NCBI RefSeq assembly: GCF_019429525.1
Contig: NZ_JAHXZL010000008.1
Span: 62,001-126,000 of the forward strand
DNA from: Sphingomonas folli
GTDB lineage: Bacteria; Pseudomonadota; Alphaproteobacteria; Sphingomonadales; Sphingomonadaceae
Direction of reading: 5' to 3'
DNA: 64,000 bases
The translations under genes and the position numbers were made by a program. This document shows, one piece after another, positions 17,340 to 25,471 of the stretch. A model generated the notes under the pieces. That model saw nothing but the letters and a program-made list of their open reading frames with translations. It did no database searches and had not been told where the DNA came from. The number at the start of each line of letters is the position of its first letter. Position 1 is the first letter of the stretch.

Positions 17340-18215
17340 TTAAGAGACGGGGACGCCGCCCGTGGCAGCTACGACGTTACCAGACATGTAGCTGCCCTCA
17401 GATGAGGCGAGCAGCACATATGCGGGAGCAAGCTCCGCTGGCTGCCCGGCACGCCCGATTGGCGTATCCTGCCCCAGCGTTTGCAATTCCTCCGGCGATT
17501 TGGCGATCGGCTGAATGGGAGTCCAGATCGGGCCAGGCGCCACCGCGTTCACGCGGATCCCTTCACTGGAAAGAAGATTGGACAGGCCCACCGTCAGGCT
17601 AGATATCGCGCCCTTCGTAGCAGCGTACACGACCATGGTCTTGTTCGCGACCTTGGCCTGCTCGCTGGTCGTGTTGATGATGGCAGAGCCTGGCTTCATG
17701 TGCGGCGCGGCTGCCTTCGCCAGGCGGATCATGGCGAACACATTTGCAGCGAAGGCGCCTTGCATTTCATCGTCGTCGATGCTGTCCAACCCCTCGTTCA
17801 TGGTCTGAGCCGCGGCATTGTTGACGAGTACGTCGACACTTCCGAGCTCGGCGACCGTGCGTTCGACAATGCTCGCGCAATGATCCCGGTCACGAATGTC
17901 TCCCGGAAGCAGAAGACAACGCCGCCCGGCTTTCTCGACCCAGGCCCGGGTCTCCTCCGCGTCCACCTGCTCGTCGGGAAGGTAGGATATCGCGACATCT
18001 GCACCTTCGCGAGCATAGGCGATCGCCACGGCCCGCCCGATGCCTGAGTCCCCGCCGGTGATCAGCGCAATCCGATCCTTGAGCAATCCCTTGCCGACAT
18101 AGCTGTCCTCGCCGTGATCGGGCTTGGTCCGCATCTCTGCCGTCAGGCCGGGACGCGGCTGTTGCGGCTCGTCAGGAAAGCTGGTCGGATGGCTGATGCG
18201 CGGATCGTCGGTCAT
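17340..18215 (-). CDS. SDR family oxidoreductase, general-stress (YghA/GsiB-neighbour) type
   Basis: The 291-residue enzyme has the extended N-terminus (about 45 residues, PGLTAEMRTKPDHGEDSY) of the YghA-like SDR branch, then the NAD(P) motif TGGDSGIG (53-60), NNAA, catalytic Ser in INTTSEQAK and YAATK with Tyr and Lys. It is a complete classical SDR. Members are cytosolic stress-associated oxidoreductases or aldehyde/glucose reductases of uncertain substrate. It lies downstream of the flavoprotein gene on the same strand, 176 bases apart, so a shared redox-stress role with the Rrf2 regulator is plausible but not shown. Confidence 0.85.
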   Translation of the reverse strand: MTDDPRISHPTSFPDEPQQPRPGLTAEMRTKPDHGEDSYVGKGLLKDRIALITGGDSGIGRAVAIAYAREGADVAISYLPDEQVDAEETRAWVEKAGRRCLLLPGDIRDRDHCASIVERTVAELGSVDVLVNNAAAQTMNEGLDSIDDDEMQGAFAANVFAMIRLAKAAAPHMKPGSAIINTTSEQAKVANKTMVVYAATKGAISSLTVGLSNLLSSEGIRVNAVAPGPIWTPIQPIAKSPEELQTLGQDTPIGRAGQPAELAPAYVLLASSEGSYMSGNVVAATGGVPVS

Positions 18216-18391
18216 TTCAGTTCCTGCTGATGGAGTGAGCAGGGAACGGTCGACGAGCGGTTACGTGCCGAGGCAGGCAGCCCCGTTGATTAGCATGGGC
18301 CTCAGGGCAGCGATGATGAAACGACGTCCCAACCTGGCGTAGCTGGAAAGGCCGCCCGGGTGTCTGCTGGAATGGGTCGACGAGCTGACCA

Positions 18392-19294
18392 TCACTCCGC
18401 CGTAGCCCGCACTCTGGCTTGATGCGCGCCGATGCCGGCCAAGACGCCGGCCGCTGATGCCAGCGTGGCATTATGCATGGGGGTGGCGACGTCTCCTGCA
18501 GCCCACACCCCAGGCACGGACGTTGCTCCCCACTGATCGACCTTGATGTAGGGGCCGGTTGGTCCTTCCTCATGATCGCATCCGAGAATAGCGGCCAGCG
18601 AAGTCGTGGGTGTCGTTCGGGGCGCCGTGAAGATTGCTGCGACGGTCAGTATGCGCCCGTCCGCCAGGCGAACACCATCGAGTCCGGGTGCTTCGCCGAG
18701 CAGCTCGACGATGGGCGTGCGCTCGATTGCCACGCCCCGCGCGGCGAACGCCTGGAGCTCGGTCGGCTCGGGCTCGAACTCTCCTTGCGTGAAGTAGGTG
18801 GTGGGTCCCCAGTCCGGGATCAGCAATGCCTGGTGCGGCGACATGGGATGCGCGGCCAGCACGGCAAGCGGCAGGTCGCGTACTTCGTAGCCGTGGCAAT
18901 AGGGGCAATGCAGCACGCTCTCGCCCCAGCGCTCACGCAAGCCCGGGATCGACGGCAGCGTGTCCGTCACCCCTGTGGCTAGCACGAGACGTCGGGCGTG
19001 CTCCTCGGCGCCAGACGAGAGGCCGACGGCGAAGCCGTCATCGATCGGCTCGACCGCGCTGGCCTCGCCGGTCCGGATCTCCACCGTCGAATAGCGTATA
19101 AGTTGAGTTCGAGCGTCACGTAGGATCGCAGCGGGAGGCCGGCCATCCTGACCCAGGAAGCCGTGGGCTTCGTCGGCGAACCGGTTCCGCGGCAGCCCGG
19201 CATCGACTACCAGAACTTTCTGTCTCGCCCGGGCAAGCTGCAGAGCAGCGGACAGGCCGGCGAAGCTGCCGCCAACAACGATCACGTCGTACAT
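18392..19294 (-). CDS. NAD(P)/FAD-dependent disulfide oxidoreductase (thioredoxin-reductase-like, CPYC)
   Basis: The 300-residue protein has an FAD motif VVGGSFAGLSAA near the N-terminus, a redox pair C130-P-Y-C133 in LHCPYCHGYEV, and a C-terminal AAGDVATP that contacts FAD. The CPYC motif and HGYE context resemble the TrxR-like branch that includes GliT/HlmI-type dithiol oxidases, not housekeeping TrxB (CATC). The central NADPH GxGxxA motif is weak (VLAAHPMSPHQ), so it may use oxygen rather than NADPH, as the dithiol oxidases do. It is divergent from an Rrf2 regulator across 101 bases. Confidence 0.8.
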   Translation of the reverse strand: MYDVIVVGGSFAGLSAALQLARARQKVLVVDAGLPRNRFADEAHGFLGQDGRPPAAILRDARTQLIRYSTVEIRTGEASAVEPIDDGFAVGLSSGAEEHARRLVLATGVTDTLPSIPGLRERWGESVLHCPYCHGYEVRDLPLAVLAAHPMSPHQALLIPDWGPTTYFTQGEFEPEPTELQAFAARGVAIERTPIVELLGEAPGLDGVRLADGRILTVAAIFTAPRTTPTTSLAAILGCDHEEGPTGPYIKVDQWGATSVPGVWAAGDVATPMHNATLASAAGVLAGIGAHQARVRATAE

Positions 19295-19395
19295 ATTGAG
19301 CCTCTCAGCATACTACAGGTGTTACATGACGTGCGTCGCCATATTTTGCAACATCGAAAGTTACGTGATAGCCAGGGCTCAGGAGGATCAATGCT
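19295..19395. promoter_or_regulatory. Divergent promoter/operator region, flavoprotein versus Rrf2 gene
   Basis: This AT-richer spacer contains a direct repeat GTTACATGAC (19321-19330) and GTTACGTGAT (19360-19369), 39 bases apart, candidate binding sites for the Rrf2 regulator. AGGAGG at 19381-19386 is the ribosome site for the GTG start at 19396. Confidence 0.4.
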
Positions 19396-19866
19396 GTGGA
19401 CGCCCGGCTGTCGAGAATGCTGCACCTGCTGATCCACATGGGCCGCATGGCGGGACCGCTGACCTCGGAGGCAGCGGCCACAATGTTGGGAACGAACCCT
19501 GTGGTTGTCCGCCGGACGATGTCGGGGCTGCGCGACGCGGGCTACGTCCGCTCGGTGAAGGGGCATGGCGGCGGATGGTCGCTGATTAGGGATTTGGACG
19601 ATATCACCATGCTCGACGTCCACCGAGCGCTCGGAGAAAACCGCATCTTCGCGCTCGGTCCAGCTGACCCGACGGCGACCTGCCTGGTCGAGCAAGCGGT
19701 CAACGCATCACTCGAAGGTGCGCTGCGTGAGGCAGAAGCGCTGCTCCTGCGGCGTTTAAATGATGTGTCCGTTGCGAGCATCGCTGCGGATTTCGACCAC
19801 AGGTTCGCCGAGTCGCCGGACATAGGCGAGACTGAAGCGAGCGGCCGTCGTACGTCGAGCGACTAA
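19396..19866 (+). CDS. Rrf2 family transcriptional regulator
   Basis: The product is 156 residues from a GTG at 19396, set by a perfect AGGAGG nine bases upstream. A winged helix (about 1-85) contains LLIHMGRMAGPLTSEAAA and VVVRRTMSGLRDAGYVRSVKGHGGGW, the diagnostic Rrf2 wing. Only one Cys follows (TCLVEQ), not the three-Cys iron-sulfur set of IscR/NsrR, so it belongs to the YwnA/CymR-like branch and may sense oxidants or electrophiles by thiol chemistry. It likely controls itself and the divergent CPYC flavoprotein. Confidence 0.85.
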   Translation: MDARLSRMLHLLIHMGRMAGPLTSEAAATMLGTNPVVVRRTMSGLRDAGYVRSVKGHGGGWSLIRDLDDITMLDVHRALGENRIFALGPADPTATCLVEQAVNASLEGALREAEALLLRRLNDVSVASIAADFDHRFAESPDIGETEASGRRTSSD

Positions 19867-19976
19867 ACGGCGGACAGCCAATAGACCTTATTGGTGACCG
19901 CCCGGGGGTCACATGCGAGAGCTCTAATCGGCAGGCTCTTAGGACCGCCCAAAAGCCTTGAGCACCGCTCTGTTTC

Positions 19977-20036
19977 GACGTCCGAACTCGGGAGGCGGGC
20001 AGGGAGTTACGGATGACCGATACTGGACCCTAGCCA
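19977..20036 (+). repeat. Dispersed intergenic repeat, copy B
   Basis: About 60 bases between the Rrf2 and VOC genes with GGAGGCGGGCAGGGAG followed by GGATGACCGATACTGGACC, aligned with the other copies of the family. Confidence 0.5.
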
Positions 20037-20097
20037 CGAAGGGGCGCAGCACAGCGCCCCCTTGCGGACATCCTGCGTAGGCCGCACACGTTCGGCT

Positions 20098-20559
20098 ATG
20101 AGCGATCACGTAAACGTCTTTACCGTCGACCACACAGGGTTCGCTGTTTCGTCTTTGGACGCAGCCATCCGGTTCTGGACGGGAGCGCTCGGTTTCACGC
20201 TGGAGCGTCAATCTGAGATGGGCGGCGACTTCCTGCATCAGGTGACTGGTGTCGTTGATCCGAGCGTAAAGACGGCGATCGTCAAGGCACCCGACGGCTA
20301 CGTGGTTGAATTGTTGCAATACTCGAACGGCTCTCAGAACGGGAGGGTACCCGACAGCGCGGGATCGATCGGAGCCGCCCACCTAGCTCTGACCGTGAAG
20401 GACATCCACGCCGCCATCGCCCGCGTTGAGGCGGCAGGATGGAGAGCGAAAGGTAGTCCGCTGCCGATCGCGGGTGGCCCGCGGAAGGGTACCTTGGTGG
20501 CCTACGTCTCAGGTCCCGATCATGTCACGATAGAGTTCATGCAGCCGCCAACCCGTTGA
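20098..20559 (+). CDS. VOC (glyoxalase/bleomycin-resistance) family protein
   Basis: The protein has 153 residues from ATG 20098 (MSDHVNVFTVDHTGF) and two betaalphabetabetabeta modules: VDHTGFAVSSLDAAIRFW (first metal His), EMGGDFLHQ, then AAHLALTVKDIHAAIARVEAAGW (second His) and VTIEFMQ (Glu). Four candidate metal ligands at the expected places suggest a metal-dependent VOC enzyme, not only a binding protein. VOC members include glyoxalase I, dioxygenases, epimerases and resistance proteins; the substrate cannot be told. It stands alone between two dispersed repeats. Confidence 0.75.
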   Translation: MSDHVNVFTVDHTGFAVSSLDAAIRFWTGALGFTLERQSEMGGDFLHQVTGVVDPSVKTAIVKAPDGYVVELLQYSNGSQNGRVPDSAGSIGAAHLALTVKDIHAAIARVEAAGWRAKGSPLPIAGGPRKGTLVAYVSGPDHVTIEFMQPPTR

Positions 20560-20929
20560 TGGCCCGCGGCTGCTTCTCTGCCAAGAAGTCCAGTCGGACG
20601 TTTGCGCGGCATCCCGGAAGGCTCGGACCCGAGATGAACAAGCATCCGAAGTTTGGCGGGCGCCAGGCGGCCCTGAGTGACCGGTATTGGATCTCTCCAG
20701 TTCTTACACGTGAGCGCAACGCGACCTGCACGATCATACGCCGTGCCCGCTCGCGGAAAAGGTTCTCGAGATCTCCGCGGGTCAGTGTTCAGCAGCGAGG
20801 CGTGCACCTACCGCGGTGATGAGCCCGAAACCGAGATGGTTTAGCGTGTGAACCGCGATCGTCGTACCTCCTGAGTGCCATTCAGGGCGCCGCGGCGGAG
20901 AGGGCAAGGTACGCACCCTGCACGATGAC
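20560..20929. other. Gene-poor stretch with repeat copy C and a possible C-terminal gene scrap
   Basis: Repeat copy C lies at 20643-20698. On the minus strand, about 20808-20885, a 29-codon open stretch ends in LGFGLITAVGARLAAEH with AGGAGG just before it but no ATG/GTG/TTG start; it may be a tiny gene with a lost start or a scrap of a larger one. I see nothing else. Confidence 0.3.
20643..20698 (+). repeat. Dispersed intergenic repeat, copy C
   Basis: About 56 bases, closest to copy A, with GTTTGGCGGGCGCCAGG followed by CCTGAGTGACCGGTATTGG. Confidence 0.55.
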
Positions 20930-21114
20930 CTACTCGCGCGCGTCGGGCAGCACCCTGGCGTCTGGTGTATGGAGCCCGAGCTGACGCGCACCGGCGCGCT
21001 CCAGGTCGGTGAGCTCGGACGGCTTGCGACTTTTCCGCTCGCCTGCGACCAGCAGCGCGCTTATCGCGAGCCCGGCGACCAGCCCACCCGCGACTGCGCC
21101 GGCCGTGCGCTCAT
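20930..21114 (-). pseudogene. Small single-helix membrane protein gene, frame broken after its start
   Basis: An ATG at 21114 overlaps the stop of the catalase-like gene by 4 bases (ATGA), the usual sign of a coupled operon gene, but that frame stops after 17 codons. The next frame is open to a TAG at 20930-20932 and encodes GAVAGGLVAGLAISALLVAG, a membrane helix, then ERKSRKPSELTDLERAGARQ. The ATG-to-TAG distance is 185 bases, one short of a full frame, so a single-base deletion within the first dozen codons would explain it. Whether this is a real mutation, an error, or an unusual start I cannot tell. Function unknown; a membrane anchor for the hemoprotein operon is a guess. Confidence 0.45.
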
Positions 21115-22199
21115 GCCGGCACCTCGTCGACGCTCGCCTGCCGCGCGGGGGTGACGCCGTTCTCGTGCTGGCGGAACGCGGCGAGCGCGCGATACACCTG
21201 CAGCCGCGCCCGCATCACCGAGCCGAGCGGCTGGTGCGCGATCAGGCTGTTAGACGGGCGGAACGTCAGCTCCTCGTCGAAGTAACGCTGTCGCGCCGGG
21301 CTATACGCGTCCTGCACCGGCAGTCGGATTGTTGCCACGGTGAGGTACGGGCTTTGCTCGGTCGGCCACTCGACTGACGCGTCCTCGATCGGCTGGGTCT
21401 CGGCGTCAGTCCACAGCTGTGCTCGAAGCTCGTAGACAACCTCATGGTCGCGGAAGAAGGCAGTCGCGGCATGGCGGAAGCCGTCCTCGTCGGCGTGCGG
21501 GTCGAGCCGCCACTCCTGCAGCGCCGCCTGCGCGGGGGCAACCGGGAACGCGCCGAGCTTGGCGACATGGTCGCCGAAGCGGATCGGCGCCTGGCTGAAG
21601 TATGGCTCGGCAAGCGGGTGCGCGAAGGGATGGCCGAAGAAGTCCGCCATCGAACTCTCGGTGCCCACCGCGTGCAGCAGGCGGTTGAGGTTGCGCGCGA
21701 CCGACGCGACCGCGCTCTTCGCGCCTTCGGGCAGGGCGGCCGCCTTGCCGATCACGCTGCCGTCGCGAAGGAAGCCCGCGGCAGTGCCCGACGGGAAGGT
21801 AGTGCCGGTCGCGAGCACGAAGTCCTGGGTCTCGGCGTCGTGCCCGGGCAGCTTCTCGCCCTCGACCTCATAGACCTTGATCGCCATGCCGCGATGGGTG
21901 GACACACGGTCGCCCAACGTCTCTCCCGGCCCCTGCGCGAAGCGGACCGCGACCGGGTGCGAGCCCGGCGTCGCGAACAGCCCCTGCGCCAGCTCGCGCG
22001 GCAGGTCGGCGGCGATCTCGAGCGTACCGGTGACGAGCGCGCTCGACTTCGCATGACTGGCGCGCACGGCGTGGTGCTCGCGCCGCTCGACCGTCTCGCT
22101 CTGCTGGGTCATGCCGCGGATGATGCCGTCGATCGTCTCCTGCTCGTCCGCTTCGGGGTGCTCGATCTCGGGTCGATAAGGGAGGTAGGTCATCGGCAT
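21111..22199 (-). CDS. Catalase-related hemoprotein (y4iL-like), paralogue 1
   Basis: The protein is 362 residues from ATG 22199 (an in-frame ATG at 22193 is also possible). It is a catalase-fold core without the large C-terminal flavodoxin-like domain. Distal His49 lies in RASHAKS, matching the catalase RxxHAxG region, and the proximal heme ligand is likely Tyr336 in RLQVY, which fits the catalase RxxxY motif. The residue before the His is Ser, not Val as in true catalases, and the position of the catalytic Asn reads LATGTTF, without Asn. That makes classical catalase activity doubtful; peroxidase or hydroperoxide isomerase chemistry, as in catalase-related allene oxide synthases, is an inference. 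It lies third in a run hemoprotein-hydrolase-hemoprotein. Confidence 0.75.
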   Translation of the reverse strand: MPMTYLPYRPEIEHPEADEQETIDGIIRGMTQQSETVERREHHAVRASHAKSSALVTGTLEIAADLPRELAQGLFATPGSHPVAVRFAQGPGETLGDRVSTHRGMAIKVYEVEGEKLPGHDAETQDFVLATGTTFPSGTAAGFLRDGSVIGKAAALPEGAKSAVASVARNLNRLLHAVGTESSMADFFGHPFAHPLAEPYFSQAPIRFGDHVAKLGAFPVAPAQAALQEWRLDPHADEDGFRHAATAFFRDHEVVYELRAQLWTDAETQPIEDASVEWPTEQSPYLTVATIRLPVQDAYSPARQRYFDEELTFRPSNSLIAHQPLGSVMRARLQVYRALAAFRQHENGVTPARQASVDEVPA

Positions 22200-22225
22200 C
22201 TCGCTAGATGAGTGATGGGAGGCGC

Positions 22226-23110
22226 TCACGTCTGAGCCCCGCCGAGAAAGTCGACCAGCAGCTGCGCCACCTGCTCGGGCGCCTCGCGCTGAGGAAAATG
22301 GCCGACGCCGGGCAGGCCAACCAGCTCGAAGGGGCCGTCGAACTTGGCCGGCACGCGCTCGAAGCTGGCAGGCGCGGTGACACCATCCTCGTCGCCCTTG
22401 ATAAAGAGCGCGGGCAGAGACAGCGGTGCCGCCGCCTTGATCTTGGTCTCGAGCCACTCGCTCCGGGGGTCGAACGGAGCGTTCTCCCAGCGCGAGCGAT
22501 AGCTATGCAGTGTCACGTCGATCCAGTCAGGATTATCGAACGAGCGGGCGACGCGGCGGAAGGTGGCCTCGTCGAACCAGCCAGGTGGCGCCCAGTTGAC
22601 CCAGTGCACGTGCGCGAACCCGTGCGGGTCGCGCCGCACCGCTTCCTCGCCGCGCGCGGTCGCCATGAACCAATGGTACCAGTAACGCTGCGCCTGCTCG
22701 AAGCCGGGCGTCGGCATGCCCCCGAGCCGCGGCGGTGTCGCCAGCATCGCCAGCCGCTCCACGCGATCGGGCCAGCCGACCGCGAGCGCCTCCGCGATGT
22801 TTGAGCCCCAGTCGTGACCCACCACCGCCAAACGACGGATCCCGAGCGCGTCGAGCAGCGCGATCATGTCCATGGCATGGATCGCGCTGTTGCCGGTACG
22901 CAGCGCCGCGGAGTCGCGGAAACGGGTCGCGCCGAACCCACGCAGCGTCGGCACGATGACGGGGCGGCCGGCCGCGGCGAGCGCGGGCACGACGCCGTCC
23001 CAGGTCGAGGCGTCGTCGGGCCAGCCGTGGAGCAGCAACACCGGTGGACCGTTGTCGGGGCCCGCGACGGTGTAGGCGAGGTCGAGGTCGCCCGCGGCGA
23101 TCGTCGGCAT
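22226..23110 (-). CDS. Alpha/beta hydrolase, epoxide hydrolase / haloalkane dehalogenase-like
   Basis: The 294-residue enzyme has the HGWP oxyanion motif (28-31), the nucleophile elbow VGHDWGS with Asp100 as nucleophile, an acidic residue in GDEDG (about 239-241) and the catalytic His271 in GVGHFPQ. An Asp nucleophile with HGxP is the hallmark of epoxide hydrolases and haloalkane dehalogenases, not esterases. The cap region (about 130-210) is rich in Trp and Tyr (QRYWYHWF, WVNWAPPGWF), which could supply the epoxide-polarising Tyr. It sits between two catalase-related genes with gaps of 11 and 26 bases, so one mRNA is likely and an epoxide or allene-oxide substrate made by a neighbour is an attractive inference. 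Confidence 0.8.
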   Translation of the reverse strand: MPTIAAGDLDLAYTVAGPDNGPPVLLLHGWPDDASTWDGVVPALAAAGRPVIVPTLRGFGATRFRDSAALRTGNSAIHAMDMIALLDALGIRRLAVVGHDWGSNIAEALAVGWPDRVERLAMLATPPRLGGMPTPGFEQAQRYWYHWFMATARGEEAVRRDPHGFAHVHWVNWAPPGWFDEATFRRVARSFDNPDWIDVTLHSYRSRWENAPFDPRSEWLETKIKAAAPLSLPALFIKGDEDGVTAPASFERVPAKFDGPFELVGLPGVGHFPQREAPEQVAQLLVDFLGGAQT

Positions 23111-23121
23111 CGCGCCGCGCC

Positions 23122-24213
23122 TCAGCCGACCGCCGGGAAGCGGGCGCTGTCGTGCATCGGGCAGCCGTTGTAGCGTGCGCGAAACGCGGCCGACATCTCA
23201 TAGGCTTGCCGCCGCGCGCGATTGACCGAGCCGAGCGGTCGATGCGCGGCGAGGCCGTGCCAGGGGCTAAAGAAGGTGTTCTCGTCGACCGCGCCGGCGA
23301 GGTCAGTTCCGATCGACAGCTGCGGTGCCACGGTGATCCGCGCCACGGTGCGATACGGGCTCGCAGCCTCGTCCCACGCGACCGAGGCATCCTCGATCGG
23401 CATCGCGTCGAGATCGGTATTGAGCTGTACGCGCAGCTCCCACTCGCCGCCGCGCTCGATGATCGTCTCGCGGATTACCTCCCGCAGCGCGTCGGGGCGA
23501 CCCGACGTGTTGACGCTGTCACCGGTCAGCTCGGTGAGGTTGGACGACACCGGTACCAGCGCGAACTTGGCGATATACTCACCGTAGCGGAACGGTACCT
23601 GGCTGTAATAGCTGTCGCCGAGTGGGTGCGTGATCGGCGCGCCGCCCATCGTCGCGATCATTGCGCTCTTGCCGCCGACCGCCTCCAGCGCGGTCTCGAC
23701 ACCGCGCAGCGTGGCGGAGAGCAGCTTCTTGGCCCATTCGGCGCGATCGGTCGTCGCGGCGAGCTGCTTGAGGCTGCCGAGGAACGCCTTGGCGTCGGGC
23801 GCGGCGAAGGCGGGCGCGTTGACCAGGATCAGGTTCTGCGTCGTGTCCTCGGCCGAGTCGGGCAAGCGCTCGCCCGCGACGTCGAGGACTTTCAGCGCCA
23901 GCCCACGCGGCGCCGAGACCGAGTCGTCGAGCAGGTCGCCCGGGTTGGTTGAGAAGCGCATCAGTACGCGGTGCGCGCCCGGTCCGGCGAACAACCCCTG
24001 CGCCAGCTCGGGCGGCAGGCCGTCGACGATCGTGAGCTCGCCCGAGAGGATGCCGTGCGCCTTCGCATGGACGCTGCGCACCGCGTGGCCGTAGTCCTCC
24101 GAGGTGGTCTCGGTGATCGAGCGCATCGTGTCGATCAGGTCGCGGTGGACCTTCTCCTCATCGTCGATCGGCGCTTCGACGCTGTCGCTGTAGCGAACGG
24201 GGGTGGGGGTCAT
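23122..24213 (-). CDS. Catalase-related hemoprotein (y4iL-like), paralogue 2
   Basis: This 363-residue protein aligns with paralogue 1 along its whole length (shared LPPELAQGLFA/LPRELAQGLFA, AHRPLGSV/AHQPLGSV). Distal His49 is in RSVHAKA with the catalase-like Val before it, and Asn132 in LVNAPAF is in the place of the catalytic Asn; the probable proximal ligand is Tyr338 in RRQAY. It thus keeps more catalase-like pocket residues than paralogue 1. GAGAAG precedes the ATG at 24213. It lies 11 bases upstream of the epoxide-hydrolase-like gene and 33 bases downstream of the royal-jelly-type gene. Likely cytosolic; no signal peptide. Confidence 0.75.
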   Translation of the reverse strand: MTPTPVRYSDSVEAPIDDEEKVHRDLIDTMRSITETTSEDYGHAVRSVHAKAHGILSGELTIVDGLPPELAQGLFAGPGAHRVLMRFSTNPGDLLDDSVSAPRGLALKVLDVAGERLPDSAEDTTQNLILVNAPAFAAPDAKAFLGSLKQLAATTDRAEWAKKLLSATLRGVETALEAVGGKSAMIATMGGAPITHPLGDSYYSQVPFRYGEYIAKFALVPVSSNLTELTGDSVNTSGRPDALREVIRETIIERGGEWELRVQLNTDLDAMPIEDASVAWDEAASPYRTVARITVAPQLSIGTDLAGAVDENTFFSPWHGLAAHRPLGSVNRARRQAYEMSAAFRARYNGCPMHDSARFPAVG

Positions 24214-24246
24214 CGGTTCTTCTCGCAGACTGGAGGGCGGCTTGGG

Positions 24247-25356
24247 TTATCGGGCGGGGGTGAAAGCAAACAATTGCGTAGGCACCGATGCAGGCGCGCC
24301 GGGCTTGAACCAGACGGTGTCCTGGATGTGGCTCGCGGTCACGTAGATGCGCCCGTCCGGACCTTCGGCGAAGGTATCGGGCCAGCGGAGCCGGCGATCG
24401 GTGAGGACCGTCTCGACCGTCGCTCCGCTCAGGCGCTTGATCGAGTAATCCTGCGGCGAGGTCAGGTAGAGCACGCCTGCCTTGCTCATCCACAGCCCGT
24501 CCGCGACGTGGGTGCGCGTGATGGTGCGCACGCCCGCGGTGCGGCGTGCTTCCGCCACGTCGCGAGCGAGGAGCGCGGTGTCGATCGAGTAGAGCGTCTG
24601 GCCGGTCAGGGCCTGATAGAACAGCGTCTTGCCGTCATTCGAGATGGCGATGCCGTCCGCGGCGAAAGCGGGCTGCCGACCATCGGGTCGGCGCAGTGGA
24701 GCGCCGTCGAGCGTGACCGTGACGGCCTTGTCGACCTGGGTCGAAGGATGACCGTCGAGCGTGCGCCAGCTCTGGCCGCTCTCCAGGTCCACGACGATGA
24801 TCGCACCGCGCGTACCGCTGTCGGTGATGTAGCCCAGTTTGCCGTCGGGGGAGAAGCGGATGTCGTTGAGGTAGGTACCCTGCAGCGCGACGTCCTCGGG
24901 CACCGGGATCACCTTGGTGACGGAATTGGTCTTGAGGTCGACGCGGACGAGCTTCGGCGCTCCCGGCAGGATCTTCTCGTTGCCCGGCGCGCCGGGATCA
25001 AGCACCCACAGGTTGCCGCGGCCATCCGGAACGATCGACTGCACGCAGACGAAATGTTCGCCGACCGAGAGCTCGCTGGACCGCGCATTGCGCCATTCGT
25101 TCCATCGCGCGTCCGGGTAGGGCCTGAGCGACCCATCCTTCATGATCTCTGCCACGGAGATCGGCGCATCGTCGGTCCAGCGCGGGAAGTTGACGAAGCG
25201 ACGCCCGTCGGCGACCACCGCCACGCCCGTGGCCTGATGGTCGAACTGAGCGACCTCGGTCAGTTGTGAGGGCCGCTGCGCGAGCGCTGCTCCGGCAACC
25301 GAGGCGATCAACGCGGCCGCCGTGGCTGCGGTGAGATAGGGATTGGCTCGCTGCAC
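24247..25356 (-). CDS. Exported major-royal-jelly / yellow-family protein
   Basis: From a GTG at 25356 (GGAG seven bases before it) the product is 369 residues with a signal peptide (NPYLTAATAAALIASVAGAALAQ region). The mature part is a six-bladed propeller typical of the MRJP/yellow family: NFPRWTDDAPISVAEIMKDG near the start, LWVLDPGAPG, LNDIRFSPDGKLGYITDSG, FAADGIAISNDGKTLFYQALTG and a C-terminal WPDTFAEGPDGRIYVTASHI. Bacterial members are periplasmic and mostly uncharacterised; some propellers of this kind act on lactones or bind small ligands. It is 33 bases upstream of hemoprotein paralogue 2 in the same direction, so likely part of that operon. Confidence 0.75.
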   Translation of the reverse strand: MQRANPYLTAATAAALIASVAGAALAQRPSQLTEVAQFDHQATGVAVVADGRRFVNFPRWTDDAPISVAEIMKDGSLRPYPDARWNEWRNARSSELSVGEHFVCVQSIVPDGRGNLWVLDPGAPGNEKILPGAPKLVRVDLKTNSVTKVIPVPEDVALQGTYLNDIRFSPDGKLGYITDSGTRGAIIVVDLESGQSWRTLDGHPSTQVDKAVTVTLDGAPLRRPDGRQPAFAADGIAISNDGKTLFYQALTGQTLYSIDTALLARDVAEARRTAGVRTITRTHVADGLWMSKAGVLYLTSPQDYSIKRLSGATVETVLTDRRLRWPDTFAEGPDGRIYVTASHIQDTVWFKPGAPASVPTQLFAFTPAR

Positions 25357-25471
25357 GTCACGGCTCCGGCTTATCGAGAGGGAAGATGGGCAACGTCTCG
25401 AGCGCAAACACCCGAACGCGACATCTGGCCCACGTCCTGGCGCGGGGGACTGGACGTCCCCCGCCGTGGCC

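Noticed and set aside
22200..22457. N-terminal extension of the catalase-like paralogue 1 frame
   Set aside because: The extra 86 codons lie over the 3' end of the epoxide-hydrolase-like gene in another frame and read as low-complexity; the family starts near MPMTYLPYRP.
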